From Pseudomonas viridiflava (GTDB lineage Bacteria > Pseudomonadota > Gammaproteobacteria > Pseudomonadales > Pseudomonadaceae): DNA of 64,000 nt. The notes below the pieces were generated by a model. That model worked only from the letters and a program-made list of their open reading frames with translations, did not search any database and was not told the origin of the DNA. A program made the position numbers and the translations under genes. Below, in pieces: positions 1 to 8,763 of this stretch (the first letter of the stretch is position 1; each line of letters begins with the position of its first letter). The stretch spans positions 240,099 through 304,098 of the forward strand of contig NZ_UWFN01000328.1 of NCBI RefSeq assembly GCF_900602065.1, given 5' to 3'.

Positions 1-1326
1 GGCCAGATCTATAAGGCCTAGCGCTTGCGGGGTTGAAGGCACGACGAAATGAATGGAGTCGTAACGACGATCATGAGGAATGACGTCCTCACCTTTACGA
101 GAGGCAATGCCAACGGAGATGAAGTAGTCGCCGCTGGCGAGCCGATTGATGAACCGCAGGCAGGCAATGGCATCGGAACCAGGCGAACCCAGGCCCCGCG
201 TCTCTGTGCACGTGAGCAGCACGGAGTTGGTGCCATAGACGGTTACGCCTTCCTTGGTTTTTATGGTGAAACCAAGGATCGGATTGATGACCATTCGGTG
301 GAAACGAATGGCCAGATGCAAAGTCACTTCGGCCTGGGGTTCGATAAGCGAGGGGAACCGCTGACCATTGGCGATCAGTTGAAAATCCAGCACGCTGGCG
401 GCGCCGTCACCCCACCGATATTCATGCGGGTTGAACCCGTCACGAGAGGCATAGGCGTTACGTTCAAAGAGCAGCGTCACGCAGGGTGCGCTGGCTAAGC
501 TACGGTCAGGTACAGGCGACCCTTTCGGGGGGGAAATCTCAAGCACGTCTGCAGGTTTATCCCGGCCAAAGAGGATATCCAGATAACGATTGATCACCGG
601 CCTCGCGGGCCCGAGCATCTCGACCCTCCCTTGCTCCAGTAGAACGGCACGGTCGCAGTGAGTGACCACCTGTTCGCTGGCATGAGTCACCAGCAAGATA
701 CTGGTGCCATTGCTCTTCAACTGCCGCAGCCGCTCGAAGCATTTGGCCTGGAATCGTGCGTCGCCTACTGAAAGCGCTTCGTCCACAACCAGAATGTCGG
801 GATCGACCTGAGCCTGTACCGCGAATGCAAGACGAACCACCATGCCACTGGAATACGCCTTGACCGGCTGATCAATGAACTCACCAATATCCGCAAAGCT
901 GGCAATGGCATCAAAACGCTGATCGACCTCGTCATGATCCAGACCGAGCAACGCAGCGTTCAGATAGACATTTTCCCGCCCGGTGAACTCCGGATTGAAG
1001 CCGGACCCCAACTCAAGCAACGCAGCGACCCGACCGTGGGTCTGTATGACCCCGGCCGAAGGCGTCAAAGTCCCGCAGATAATCTGCAGCAACGTGGATT
1101 TGCCTGAGCCATTGCGCCCGACGATGCCCACGGTTTCACCGCGCCGCACGTCAAAATCGATATTGCGCAGTGCCCAGAATTCTCTGCCATAGGACGTTAC
1201 AGGGGATCCGAGTTTGCGTTGCAGGCGGGGAATGATGGAATGCTTCAGACGATCAAAAGGTTTTTCGTAGGTATGAAAGCATTTGGAAATGTCGCGCACG
1301 CTGATGACATTTTCTTCAGATGACAT
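1..1326 (-). CDS. wzt: Wzt-type ABC transporter ATPase (3' end off window)
   Basis: This is the ATPase of an O-antigen/polysaccharide ABC exporter; it energises Wzm at the inner membrane. The frame is open from the ATG at 1326 to the left edge, so at least 442 residues are present and the stop codon lies outside. Visible motifs are Walker A (GRNGSGKS, residues 70-77), the ABC signature (YSSGM, 158-162) and Walker B with its glutamate (ILVVDE, 178-183). From about residue 260 the protein continues into a second domain ending in a stretch rich in beta-type sequence (FISVGIASRKG, then HDRRYDSIHF). This is typical of the carbohydrate-binding C-terminal domain of Wzt, which recognises the modified end of the glycan. 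Its start overlaps the end of wzm by 11 bases, so the two are translationally coupled. Glycan specificity cannot be read from the sequence. Confidence 0.9.
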   Translation of the reverse strand, partial: MSSEENVISVRDISKCFHTYEKPFDRLKHSIIPRLQRKLGSPVTSYGREFWALRNIDFDVRRGETVGIVGRNGSGKSTLLQIICGTLTPSAGVIQTHGRVAALLELGSGFNPEFTGRENVYLNAALLGLDHDEVDQRFDAIASFADIGEFIDQPVKAYSSGMVVRLAFAVQAQVDPDILVVDEALSVGDARFQAKCFERLRQLKSNGTSILLVTHASEQVVTHCDRAVLLEQGRVEMLGPARPVINRYLDILFGRDKPADVLEISPPKGSPVPDRSLASAPCVTLLFERNAYASRDGFNPHEYRWGDGAASVLDFQLIANGQRFPSLIEPQAEVTLHLAIRFHRMVINPILGFTIKTKEGVTVYGTNSVLLTCTETRGLGSPGSDAIACLRFINRLASGDYFISVGIASRKGEDVIPHDRRYDSIHFVVPSTPQALGLIDLA

Positions 1327-2143
1327 CGGCAAACCCCTTGCGGGTTTTCTGAAAAAACCAGAACCCGGCAGCGGCAATCGCCAACGCTATCAACATCGCT
1401 GTCGCCAGACTGTCCCATTGCGGAAATTTCCCCAGCAGTAATACATTGCGGCTTTCCTCAATGATGTACGTCAGCGGATTTAGTTTCAGCCAAGGCTGAT
1501 AGGCTGCTGGCAATGCCGCCACGGGATACAGTACCGGTGATAAAAACAGCAATACGGTGGTGAGCACCACAATCACTTGCCCCACATCGCGCAGATAAAC
1601 ACCCAGTGCGGACAGGCCCCAACTGATACCTGAGGTGGCGATCACCAAGGGCAGTAATATCAACGGAAAAAACAGGGCGCTGACTTGCAACTGTTGCGTC
1701 AATAAAAACTGTGCAGCCAGCAGGACCACCAGGCTGATAAGTGTGTGAAACATTGCAGACCCCAAGGTCACCACGGTCAGAATTTCCAGCGGAAAGACGA
1801 CTTTCTTTACGTAATTACTGTTTGAAATAATGAGGGTGGGTGAACGGTTGGCGCACTCGGAAAACAGGCCATGCACAATCATCCCCACGAAGAGAAGGAT
1901 CGCAAAACCACCTTTGCCGGTCTCTTGACCGACCCAGCGCGCTTGAAAGATTTCCGAGAAAACAAAGGTATAAACAGCAAGCATCAGGACGGGGTTAAAG
2001 AAAGACCAGGCCAGGCCCATTATTGAGCCTCGATAACGGCCTATGACTTCTCGTTTGGTCATGACAGCGATAAGTTGACGATAATGCCACAGGCTGCGAA
2101 TAAGACTCAGGGGGTCAGCCCCAGGCGTAAGATGGGGGTTCAC
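1316..2143 (-). CDS. wzm: Wzm-type ABC-2 polysaccharide export permease
   Basis: A 275-residue membrane permease of the ABC-2 family that moves undecaprenyl-linked polysaccharide across the inner membrane with Wzt. The sequence has an amphipathic N-terminal segment (residues about 15-40, ending TKREVIGRYRGS) followed by roughly six hydrophobic segments, and a C-terminal positively charged tail. Length and pattern match the O-antigen/teichoic-acid permeases. The start is a GTG at 2143 with AAGGAG about 12 bases upstream. It lies 45 bases downstream of the glycosyltransferase gene and overlaps wzt, so the three genes form one transcription unit read leftwards out of the window. Confidence 0.9.
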   Translation of the reverse strand: MNPHLTPGADPLSLIRSLWHYRQLIAVMTKREVIGRYRGSIMGLAWSFFNPVLMLAVYTFVFSEIFQARWVGQETGKGGFAILLFVGMIVHGLFSECANRSPTLIISNSNYVKKVVFPLEILTVVTLGSAMFHTLISLVVLLAAQFLLTQQLQVSALFFPLILLPLVIATSGISWGLSALGVYLRDVGQVIVVLTTVLLFLSPVLYPVAALPAAYQPWLKLNPLTYIIEESRNVLLLGKFPQWDSLATAMLIALAIAAAGFWFFQKTRKGFADVI

Positions 2144-2188
2144 GTTAATACGAAGCTCCTTATTGAAATGACCCTTGAAGCATCGCCG

Positions 2189-3280
2189 TCAGATTTCGTT
2201 AATCACACTGGCAAACAACAAGCCGAGATTACCGAGCAGCGTCTGGCGATAAACGCCGGAGCGGCGCAGACCCAATAGCCGACCGGGGAAATGCTGACCG
2301 CGCAGCGCTTTGAATTTTTCCAGGATGAGACGATTTTCGTCGGTAAGGCTATGCTGGATCGTTTCCAGACCTGCGATATTGGCAGCATTCCAATGCCTGA
2401 AACGGCCCTGAAACAACATGCGTATCCGAACCATTCGGGCTGACCAGCCGGAATTCGAGCCGACCAGATTGGCACCGTGCTGCCGGTAATGAACGTAAGG
2501 CGTGGCATCGTAGAAGACGTTGCCACCTACTCCGGTGATCAATAAATACGCCCACCAGTCATGGGAAACAATGTCCAGATTTTGTCCGGCCTTTTCCAGA
2601 AGCAAACGCGCGGCATGGTTCAACACCATGGTATTGCCGCCACCGATGTTCTGAACCAGAGCATTCGCAAACGAAGGGGGACGCCGAAACAGCGGCGAAT
2701 AACCCAATGCCTCACCGCGCTGATCAACTAACTCTGTGCGGCCAAAATACAACGCGGGAACCTCTTCGGGAACGCTCTTCAACCACGTCAGCGCCGCCTG
2801 TAACTTGTGCACATCCCACACATCATCCTGATCACACCATGCGTAGTAACTTGCCGAGAGGTTTTTATTGCACACGGTTGAAATAAAATTACGTGCAAAG
2901 CCTCGTTCAGGCCCGCGCCACAGGCTGACTTTATCCTCTCCCCACAGGTAACGGTACCTGTTGATAATATTGACCGTTGCGTCCTCCGACCCATCGTCCG
3001 AAACAGCAACGTGCCAGTCGTGACAGGTTTGATCCTTGATGGACTGCAACTGTTTTTCCAGAAACGACTGCCCATTATAAGTACACATCAGTATCAGAAC
3101 TGAAACACTAATAGACGGTTGCTCAACCGCGGCATGATCGCGATGGGTTATTGACGCCATCGCTACCGCCGCGCAAGTTTCAGATGCGCCAATTTTGTTC
3201 AGGGAACACTCAGAACTTTCATCTACACGCGAACTGCCATGAATACAGCACGAGGTTCCGGGCAAATGATCGTTGATCAT
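2189..3280 (-). CDS. family 2 glycosyltransferase, polysaccharide assembly
   Basis: A 363-residue GT-A fold glycosyltransferase that probably adds one sugar to the glycan exported by the neighbouring Wzm/Wzt pair. After about 60 residues without family signature the GT2 core begins (SVLILMCTYNG, around 58-70), with the nucleotide-binding SDDGSED motif and a catalytic/metal region CDQDDVW. The overall pattern resembles rhamnosyltransferase-like GT2 proteins, but donor and acceptor are unknown. The ATG at 3280 is supported by AAGGTG about nine bases upstream, so the unusual N-terminal extension is probably translated. An internal ATG near 3160 is a weaker alternative. It is the first gene of the three-gene unit in this window. 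Confidence 0.85.
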   Translation of the reverse strand: MINDHLPGTSCCIHGSSRVDESSECSLNKIGASETCAAVAMASITHRDHAAVEQPSISVSVLILMCTYNGQSFLEKQLQSIKDQTCHDWHVAVSDDGSEDATVNIINRYRYLWGEDKVSLWRGPERGFARNFISTVCNKNLSASYYAWCDQDDVWDVHKLQAALTWLKSVPEEVPALYFGRTELVDQRGEALGYSPLFRRPPSFANALVQNIGGGNTMVLNHAARLLLEKAGQNLDIVSHDWWAYLLITGVGGNVFYDATPYVHYRQHGANLVGSNSGWSARMVRIRMLFQGRFRHWNAANIAGLETIQHSLTDENRLILEKFKALRGQHFPGRLLGLRRSGVYRQTLLGNLGLLFASVINEI

Positions 3281-3596
3281 TGTCGGATCACCTTGATAAA
3301 AGAATAGTGCCTAATTGTGTAAGCCAGTGTGGCAGTCAAAATAGATTTAAGTCTGACTGAGCGATGAGTGGTCGTTTGTTTTCCAAGTCGTTGACGGCAC
3401 GACTAAAAAGGATAACGAATTAAACCCGAATGCCCTTAAGTGTTACAAACTTGAAACAGAAACTGTATCAGTTACTTAACTTCCCCTGCGTCTGGAATTG
3501 TCTTTCGTTCGAGATCCGGCTGCTCGATAACCGCGCAATGTTGTCGGCTTTGCCACATAATCGTCAGGTTTCTTACACTGCAAGGTCTATCTCCAC
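3281..3596. other. divergent intergenic region
   Basis: This 316-base gap separates the leftward glycosyltransferase operon from the rightward binding-protein gene, so it should hold both promoters. I see one spaced inverted repeat (CAGTCA at 3333-3338 and TGACTG at 3354-3359) that could be an operator, but no convincing promoter pair and no RNA gene. Confidence 0.4.
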
Positions 3597-4388
3597 ATGC
3601 AAAAAATTCTTTCATGCTTCCTTGGCGCTGTCCTCTTCCTCTCTCCTGCGGCCTTCGTCAGCGCCGCGACACCTGCCAAACCCGTCTCTCTGATCGTTCT
3701 CAGCTCCGGTGGCATCATGGGCGCGCTCAACGCAATCAGCGGCGACTATGAGCAGCGTACCGGTGTGCGTCTGGTGGCCGAGGCAGCACCGTCCATGGGC
3801 GCCACAGCGCAAGCGATCCCCAATCGTCTGGCCCGCAATGAACCTGCCGATGTAGTTTTGATGGTGGGCTCGGCCCTGGACAAGCTCATCAAGAATGGTC
3901 AGATAGACCCCAAGAGTCGCGTCGACCTGGGTAAATCCTACATCGCCATGGCTGTGCAGCACGGCGCACCAAAGCCCGATATCAGCACCATGGAAGCGTT
4001 CAAAAAGACGTTGATTGATGCAACGTCCATCGCCTATTCAGACAGTGCCAGTGGCGTTTACCTGTCCCGGGTGCTGTTCAATCAGATGCATATAGGGGAG
4101 CTGATGCAAAGCAAAAGCCGCATGATCCCTGCGACGCCAGTCGGTGAGGTCGTGGCCCGTGGCGAAGCACAGATCGGTTTTCAGCAGCTGAGCGAGCTCA
4201 AGCAGGTTGAAGGGATCGACATCATTGGTTTGATTCCGGACCAGGCCCAGCAAATGACCTTGTATTCCGGCGCAGTGTCTTCGCGCAGCACGCATCCAGA
4301 GCAAGCCCGGCAACTGCTGGAATACCTGGGTTCAATGGCGGCAGCCGATGCGATCAAAAAAAGCGGACTGGATCCGGTGGCGAAGTAG
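3597..4388 (+). CDS. periplasmic substrate-binding protein, molybdate (ModA-like) family
   Basis: A 263-residue exported protein with a clear Sec signal peptide (hydrophobic segment in residues 4-20, cleavage after about VSAA at 24) and a ModA/SBP_bac_11-type binding fold. Family features are an early LSSGG segment, the ADVVLMVGSALDKLI region, and a C-terminal QIGFQQLSELKQVEGIDI segment. No permease or ATPase lies next to it, so it is an orphan binding protein. Proteins of this orphan type are often annotated as molybdate-binding, but the ligand here is not assured; an organic anion is possible. A REP palindrome follows the gene directly and probably ends or protects the transcript. Confidence 0.75.
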   Translation: MQKILSCFLGAVLFLSPAAFVSAATPAKPVSLIVLSSGGIMGALNAISGDYEQRTGVRLVAEAAPSMGATAQAIPNRLARNEPADVVLMVGSALDKLIKNGQIDPKSRVDLGKSYIAMAVQHGAPKPDISTMEAFKKTLIDATSIAYSDSASGVYLSRVLFNQMHIGELMQSKSRMIPATPVGEVVARGEAQIGFQQLSELKQVEGIDIIGLIPDQAQQMTLYSGAVSSRSTHPEQARQLLEYLGSMAAADAIKKSGLDPVAK

Positions 4389-4416
4389 CCACTCATGATG
4401 GTCTGAGCCCATTCAA

Positions 4417-4492
4417 TTTGTAGGAGCTGCCGAAGGCTGCGATGGCGGCGAGTCAGAAAAAACACATCGCAGCCTTCGGCAGCTCCTACAAA
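4417..4492. repeat. REPIN, GTAGGAGCTGCCGAAGG family
   Basis: Two inverted arms (GTAGGAGCTGCCGAAGGCTG and its complement) flank an approximately 27-base spacer. Related copies lie at 6706-6780 and 38815-38889. It sits between the convergent binding-protein and phosphoesterase genes. Confidence 0.92.
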
Positions 4493-4506
4493 GGTGTATT
4501 CCAGCT

Positions 4507-4965
4507 TCACACAGCCAATTCAATCAGCTCAGCCCTTACGCCTTGTTCATCAATGTGCAGCAAGGCAACCGAAATCGGCAATTTGAAACGCCGTGGCCCG
4601 GCGCTGCCCGGGTTGATGAACAGTACGCCGTCGCGTTGCTCGATCAGTGGTTTGTGGGAGTGTCCGACGACGACCACCTGGACATCATCGGGCAGCGGTT
4701 GCGGTACGTCGGCCAGAATGTGGGTCACGTAAATGCCTACGCCCTCCACCTGCAGTACACCTGAATAAGGCACATCGCTGGCCCAGGTGTCGTCCTCGTC
4801 ATTGTTGCCACGCACAACGGTCAGCGGCGCGAGCTCACGCAAGGTATCGAGGATAGCGGGATTACCGATATCGCCCGCATGGATCAGGTGCTCACAGCCC
4901 TGAAGCGCATCCAGGGCTTGAGGGCGCAACAGGCCATGGGTGTCGGATATCAGGCCTATTTTCAT
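4507..4965 (-). CDS. YfcE/MJ0936-family metallophosphoesterase
   Basis: A 152-residue calcineurin-like phosphoesterase that hydrolyses phosphodiesters with a two-metal centre in the cytoplasm. All family motifs are present: DTH near residue 8 (metal), GD in HAGDIGN (about 31-36), RGNND (about 52-56) for metal and phosphate binding, GHSHKP (about 100-105) and a final NPGSAGPRR. The length matches the family. The natural substrate is unknown for most members. It is a single gene, convergent with the binding protein at 3597. Confidence 0.88.
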   Translation of the reverse strand: MKIGLISDTHGLLRPQALDALQGCEHLIHAGDIGNPAILDTLRELAPLTVVRGNNDEDDTWASDVPYSGVLQVEGVGIYVTHILADVPQPLPDDVQVVVVGHSHKPLIEQRDGVLFINPGSAGPRRFKLPISVALLHIDEQGVRAELIELAV

Positions 4966-5070
4966 GATAACGGCTCAAGGTTGATAAACACGGGCGTCGA
5001 AGCATATCGCGTATTCCTGCCTCTCGTCCGATGAGTACGCTCCCTTACTCAAACCCGTCCTAAAGGCTTA

Positions 5071-5119
5071 TTGACAAAGGCAGGGCAGACTGCAAATATC
5101 GCCAAAAGTTGTACGACGA
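5071..5119 (+). promoter_or_regulatory. promoter with GntR/FadR-type operator, porin unit
   Basis: A consensus -35 TTGACA (5071-5076), a 17-base spacer and a -10-like AAATAT (5094-5099) are followed by TTGTACGACGA (5109-5119). This last element fits the FadR-subfamily GntR operator TNGTNNNACNA exactly. Nearly the same arrangement with the same spacings recurs at 6874-6923 before udh. The match of both promoter and operator indicates one regulator for both units, expected to be relieved by a uronate or aldarate. The regulator gene itself is not in the window. Confidence 0.75.
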
Positions 5120-5157
5120 CAGATAACAAAAATAAAAATAATCAGGGAAGCACACGT

Positions 5158-5286
5158 ATGACGAACCTCGTTCGAACCCCGCAATGTCCGCGCTTTAGCA
5201 ACCAGCACACCTCGTGTCCTGTAAGAGCTTGTATTCGCGCTCCCGATCAAGCCCGGGATAAATCCTCTTTTCATCGAATTCGCTAA
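5158..5286 (+). CDS. 42-codon leader ORF upstream of the porin
   Basis: A short open frame starting ATG at 5158, with AGGGAAG about seven bases upstream, ending TAA at 5284-5286. It encodes 42 residues beginning MTNLVRTPQCPRFSNQ, with three cysteines, a basic C-terminal half and no recognisable domain. It lies 39 bases downstream of the operator, the place where udh starts in the sister unit, yet the porin begins only at 5436. It may be a leader peptide, the remnant of a gene formerly driven by this promoter, or a chance ORF. Translation is unproven. Confidence 0.3.
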   Translation: MTNLVRTPQCPRFSNQHTSCPVRACIRAPDQARDKSSFHRIR

Positions 5287-5435
5287 CGGTTTTTCCGTTT
5301 CGAAGTAAAGGCTCGTCCGCATTGCGGTTCAGGTCTTAAGCCCCGGCATGGGGGCGCCTTGCATTCTTCCACCGTACAGGCCGATCAACGGCCGTTGGAG
5401 GACTGCTTTGTCAAAAAAATGGGAGCACAACAATA

Positions 5436-6689
5436 ATGAGATCTCAAAACAAACGTTCACTGGTCCTTCTTGGGCTGGGCACGATGGGCCTGACTTTCCC
5501 GTTAATGGGCATGGCCGAAGGGTTTGTAGACGACACCAAAGCCACACTGACTTTTCGTAACGCCTACTTCAACCGTAACTTTGTTGACCCGGCAAATGCG
5601 CAGAGCAAGGCTGAGGAGTGGACACAAAGCTTCATTCTTGATGCCAAATCCGGTTTTACCCAAGGCGTGGTCGGTTTCGGGGTTGATGTACTGGGCATGT
5701 ACTCGGTGAAGCTCGATGGCGGCAGGGGTACGGGGGGCACACAGTTGCTGCCAATACATCAGGATGGCCGACCAGCCGATGACTTCGGGCGTCTGGGCGT
5801 TGCGGCCAAAGCCAAGATCTCCAAGACTGAATTGAAGGTCGGCGAATGGATGCCGGTATTACCCATCTTGCGCTCGGATGATGGTCGATCGCTGCCACAA
5901 ACGTTCCGCGGTGGGCAGATTACCTCCAAAGAACTGGATGGCCTGACCTTGTATGGTGGCCAGTTCAGAGGCAACAGCCCGCGTAACGATGCAAGCATGG
6001 AAGACATGTCGCTCAATGGCCGGGGCGCTTTTCTTTCGGATCGCTTCAACTTTGGCGGCGGCGAATACGCCTTCAATGAAAAGCGCACTCAGATCGGGTT
6101 GTGGTACGCCCAACTGGAAGACATCTACAACCAGAAATTCATCAACGTCCTGCACAGCCAACCGATTGGCGACGTGACGCTCGGCGCCAACCTGGGTTAC
6201 TTCTGGGGTGAAGAAGACGGCAACAAACTGGCCGGTGATCTGGACAACAAAACCGCCTACGCCTTGCTCTCGGCCAAATACAAAGGCAACACGCTGTATG
6301 TGGGCCTGCAGAAAGTCAGCGGTGATGACGGCTGGTTCCGGGTTAACGGCACCAGCGGCGGTACTCTGGCGAACGATAGCTACAACGCCAGTTATGACAA
6401 CGCCAAGGAGAAATCCTGGCAGTTGCGTCACGACCTGGACTTCGCAATCCTCGGCGTGCCCGGCCTGACACTGATGAACCGCTACATCAGCGGTGACAAT
6501 GTTCACGTCGGGGCGATTACTGATGGCAAGGAATGGGGCCGTGAGTCGGAACTGGCGTACACCGTCCAGAGTGGCACGTTCAAGAGCCTGAACTTCCGGT
6601 GGCGCAACTCCTCCATTCGTCGCGACTTCAGCACCAACGAGTTCGACGAAAACCGGATCTTCATCAGTTATCCGCTGTCGCTGCTTTAA
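5436..6689 (+). CDS. OprD-family outer-membrane porin, probable uronate/aldarate channel
   Basis: A 417-residue OprD-family channel for small carboxylates across the outer membrane. It has a signal peptide (residues 1 to about 27, ending MGMA), an early FVDDTKATLTFRNAYFNR strand typical of the family, and many alternating beta strands. It ends FISYPLSLL, a terminal hydrophobic residue pattern needed for barrel insertion. GGGAG about ten bases upstream supports the ATG at 5436. The matched promoter and operator link it to udh, the lactonase and the TRAP transporter, so I infer that it admits galacturonate, glucuronate or their aldarates. The leader is unusually long, about 320 bases from the promoter. 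Confidence 0.88.
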   Translation: MRSQNKRSLVLLGLGTMGLTFPLMGMAEGFVDDTKATLTFRNAYFNRNFVDPANAQSKAEEWTQSFILDAKSGFTQGVVGFGVDVLGMYSVKLDGGRGTGGTQLLPIHQDGRPADDFGRLGVAAKAKISKTELKVGEWMPVLPILRSDDGRSLPQTFRGGQITSKELDGLTLYGGQFRGNSPRNDASMEDMSLNGRGAFLSDRFNFGGGEYAFNEKRTQIGLWYAQLEDIYNQKFINVLHSQPIGDVTLGANLGYFWGEEDGNKLAGDLDNKTAYALLSAKYKGNTLYVGLQKVSGDDGWFRVNGTSGGTLANDSYNASYDNAKEKSWQLRHDLDFAILGVPGLTLMNRYISGDNVHVGAITDGKEWGRESELAYTVQSGTFKSLNFRWRNSSIRRDFSTNEFDENRIFISYPLSLL

Positions 6690-6705
6690 GTAACAAACTC
6701 TACTC

Positions 6706-6780
6706 CCTGTAGGAGCTGCCGGAGGCTGCGAAGCTTTTATCCTGACACGCCCCATCGCAGCCTTCGGCAGCTCCTACAGG
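6706..6780. repeat. REPIN, GTAGGAGCTGCCG family
   Basis: Inverted arms beginning CCTGTAGGAGCTGCCG and ending CTCCTACAGG, separated by about 25 bases. It lies 17 bases after the porin stop codon, where it can act as an mRNA end-stabilising hairpin. One arm has GGAGG where the other has GAAGG. Confidence 0.92.
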
Positions 6781-6873
6781 TCCAATGTTTGTCAAAGGAC
6801 CGTGCGCGCCGTAAATACCAGGGCGGCCTATGCAGCCCAGTGACTACCAGCCATCATTTCGACCTAAGTCGCG

Positions 6874-6923
6874 TTGACAAAGCTGATGGCGACTGCAAAT
6901 AATCCGCATAAGTCATACGACGA
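6874..6923 (+). promoter_or_regulatory. promoter with GntR/FadR-type operator, udh unit
   Basis: TTGACA at 6874-6879, a 17-base spacer, AAATAA at 6897-6902 and TCATACGACGA at 6913-6923. The last differs by one conserved base from the TNGTNNNACNA operator pattern and shares TACGACGACAGAT with the copy at 5111. The following leader to the udh ATG is only about 35 bases, against about 320 for the porin. Confidence 0.72.
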
Positions 6924-6958
6924 CAGATGACAACTAATAAGAATTGCAAGGGACTCTC

Positions 6959-7786
6959 ATGACAACGACTCATACCGCCCAAAATCCCTTCAATCGTCTG
7001 CTACTGACAGGCGCGGCAGGCGGTTTGGGCAAAGTTCTTCGGCAAAGCCTGCGCCCTTACGCCAAGGTTCTGCGCCTCTCCGACATCAGCGAAATGGCTC
7101 CCGCCATTGATGCCAGCGAAGAAGTCCACATCTGCGATCTTTCCGATAAAAACGCCGTTCACCAACTGGTCGAAGGTGTAGACGCGATTCTGCATTTTGG
7201 CGGCGTGTCGGTAGAACGCCCGTTCGAAGAAATCCTCGGCGCGAATATCAGCGGTGTCTTCCATATTTACGAAGCCGCCCGTCGTCACGGCGTAAAGCGC
7301 ATTATTTTCGCCAGCTCCAACCACGTCATCGGTTTCTACAAGCAGGACGAAACCATTGACGCGCTCTCCCCGCGCCGTCCGGACAGCTATTACGGCCTGT
7401 CCAAATCCTATGGCGAGGACATGGCCAGCTTCTATTTCGATCGTTACGGCATCGAAACCGTGAGCATCCGTATCGGCTCATCATTCCCCGAACCACAAAA
7501 CCGTCGAATGATGAGCACCTGGCTAAGCTTCGACGATTTGACGCAGCTGATCGAGCGCTCGCTGTATGCGCCGGATGTCGGCCACACCATCGTTTATGGC
7601 GCCTCCGCCAACCGCGATGTCTGGTGGGACAACCGTTACGCAGCCCACCTTGGCTACCACCCCAAGGATAGCTCGGAGCAGTTTCGCGCCAAAGTCGAAG
7701 CGCAACCGATGCCACCTGCCGACGACCCGGCCATGGTTTATCAAGGCGGCGCATTCGTCGCATCAGGTCCTTTTGGCGACGACTGA
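6959..7786 (+). CDS. udh: NAD-dependent uronate dehydrogenase
   Basis: A 275-residue short-chain dehydrogenase that oxidises D-galacturonate or D-glucuronate at C1 to the aldarolactone, making NADH in the cytoplasm. The NAD-binding motif is GAAGGLG (18-24) and the catalytic pair is Y145-xxx-K149 in YYGLSKSYGED, with FASSNHVIGFY around 117-127. Length and sequence pattern correspond closely to the characterised P. syringae enzyme. I chose the ATG at 6959 because AAGGGA stands six bases upstream; a TTG 15 bases earlier lacks a binding site. It begins the operon that continues through the lactonase and TRAP genes and has the shared operator just upstream. Confidence 0.95.
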   Translation: MTTTHTAQNPFNRLLLTGAAGGLGKVLRQSLRPYAKVLRLSDISEMAPAIDASEEVHICDLSDKNAVHQLVEGVDAILHFGGVSVERPFEEILGANISGVFHIYEAARRHGVKRIIFASSNHVIGFYKQDETIDALSPRRPDSYYGLSKSYGEDMASFYFDRYGIETVSIRIGSSFPEPQNRRMMSTWLSFDDLTQLIERSLYAPDVGHTIVYGASANRDVWWDNRYAAHLGYHPKDSSEQFRAKVEAQPMPPADDPAMVYQGGAFVASGPFGDD

Positions 7787-7820
7787 ACAGCGATAAAAAC
7801 AATAAAGAGGACAGGCCGAC

Positions 7821-8708
7821 ATGGATGCTGAATTGATTCTCGACGCACAGAACGCGACGGGTGAAAGCCCGGTGTGGAGCGCCAGGGAGCAGGCCCTTTA
7901 TTGGGTCGACATCCCGGCGGGCACTCTGCATCGCTGGGATCCGGCCGATGACAGCAGCCAAAGCTGGAAAGCGCCGCAAATGCTCGCCTGTATCGCTCGT
8001 GCCGAGAACGGTGACTGGATAGCCGGCATGGAAGACGGTCTGTATCGCCTCACCGAACAAGCCGACGGCACCCTGAGCAGCATCGCTCTGGCCAGCGTTG
8101 AGCATGCGTTGCCTGGCATGCGCTTCAACGATGGACGCTGTGACCGTCAAGGTCGTTTCTGGGCGGGCACGATGTTGATGGACATGGCCGCAGGCGCACC
8201 TGTCGGCGCGATGTATCGTTACGGTGGCGGGCAGAGCGAAGCGCTCACGGCGCAACTCAGCGACTTCATCGTGCCCAACGGCCTGGCGTTCAGCCCGGAC
8301 GGCAAGATCATGTACTTGTCCGACTCGCACCCGAGCGTGCAAAAAATCTGGGCATTCGATTACGACATCGACAGCGGCACGCCTCATAACCGTCGCTTGT
8401 TTGTCGACATGAACAATTACCTGGGCCGCCCCGATGGCGCAGCGGTAGACGCCGAAGGCTGTTACTGGATCTGCGGTAACGATGCCGGGCTGATCCATCG
8501 TTTCACGCCAACCGGGAAGCTTGATCAATCACTCAACGTTCCGGTGAAGAAACCCACTATGTGCGCCTTTGGTGGGCCGAATCTGGACACACTGTATGTA
8601 ACCTCGATTCGCCCCGGTGGCGATATCAGCGACCAGCCACTGGCCGGTGGCGTCTTTGCCCTGAGACCCGGAGTCAAAGGCCTGGAGGAGCCTGCGTTCA
8701 AGGGCTGA
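7821..8708 (+). CDS. uxuL: SMP-30/gluconolactonase-family aldarolactonase
   Basis: A 295-residue six-bladed propeller lactonase that should open the galactaro- or glucarolactone made by Udh to the free aldaric acid. Metal ligands expected for the family are visible: E15 (TGESPVW), N153 (VPNGLAF) and D205 (GRPDGAAV). The substrate-side segment MRFNDGRCD (100-108) is also present. The gene starts 34 bases after udh with AGAGGACAGG upstream. Position directly after udh is the usual arrangement of UxuL-type lactonases in pseudomonads; the exact lactone preference is inferred from context, and a general gluconolactonase is the alternative. Confidence 0.85.
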   Translation: MDAELILDAQNATGESPVWSAREQALYWVDIPAGTLHRWDPADDSSQSWKAPQMLACIARAENGDWIAGMEDGLYRLTEQADGTLSSIALASVEHALPGMRFNDGRCDRQGRFWAGTMLMDMAAGAPVGAMYRYGGGQSEALTAQLSDFIVPNGLAFSPDGKIMYLSDSHPSVQKIWAFDYDIDSGTPHNRRLFVDMNNYLGRPDGAAVDAEGCYWICGNDAGLIHRFTPTGKLDQSLNVPVKKPTMCAFGGPNLDTLYVTSIRPGGDISDQPLAGGVFALRPGVKGLEEPAFKG

Positions 8709-8763
8709 CGATTCACCCAACAAATCCACCAGCACCACAAAAACAACAAAACTGGAGTTATCC

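Noticed and set aside
7326..8528. 400-codon minus-strand ORF opposite udh and uxuL
   Set aside because: It lies entirely against two well-supported genes, has no domain pattern and reflects GC-rich third positions.
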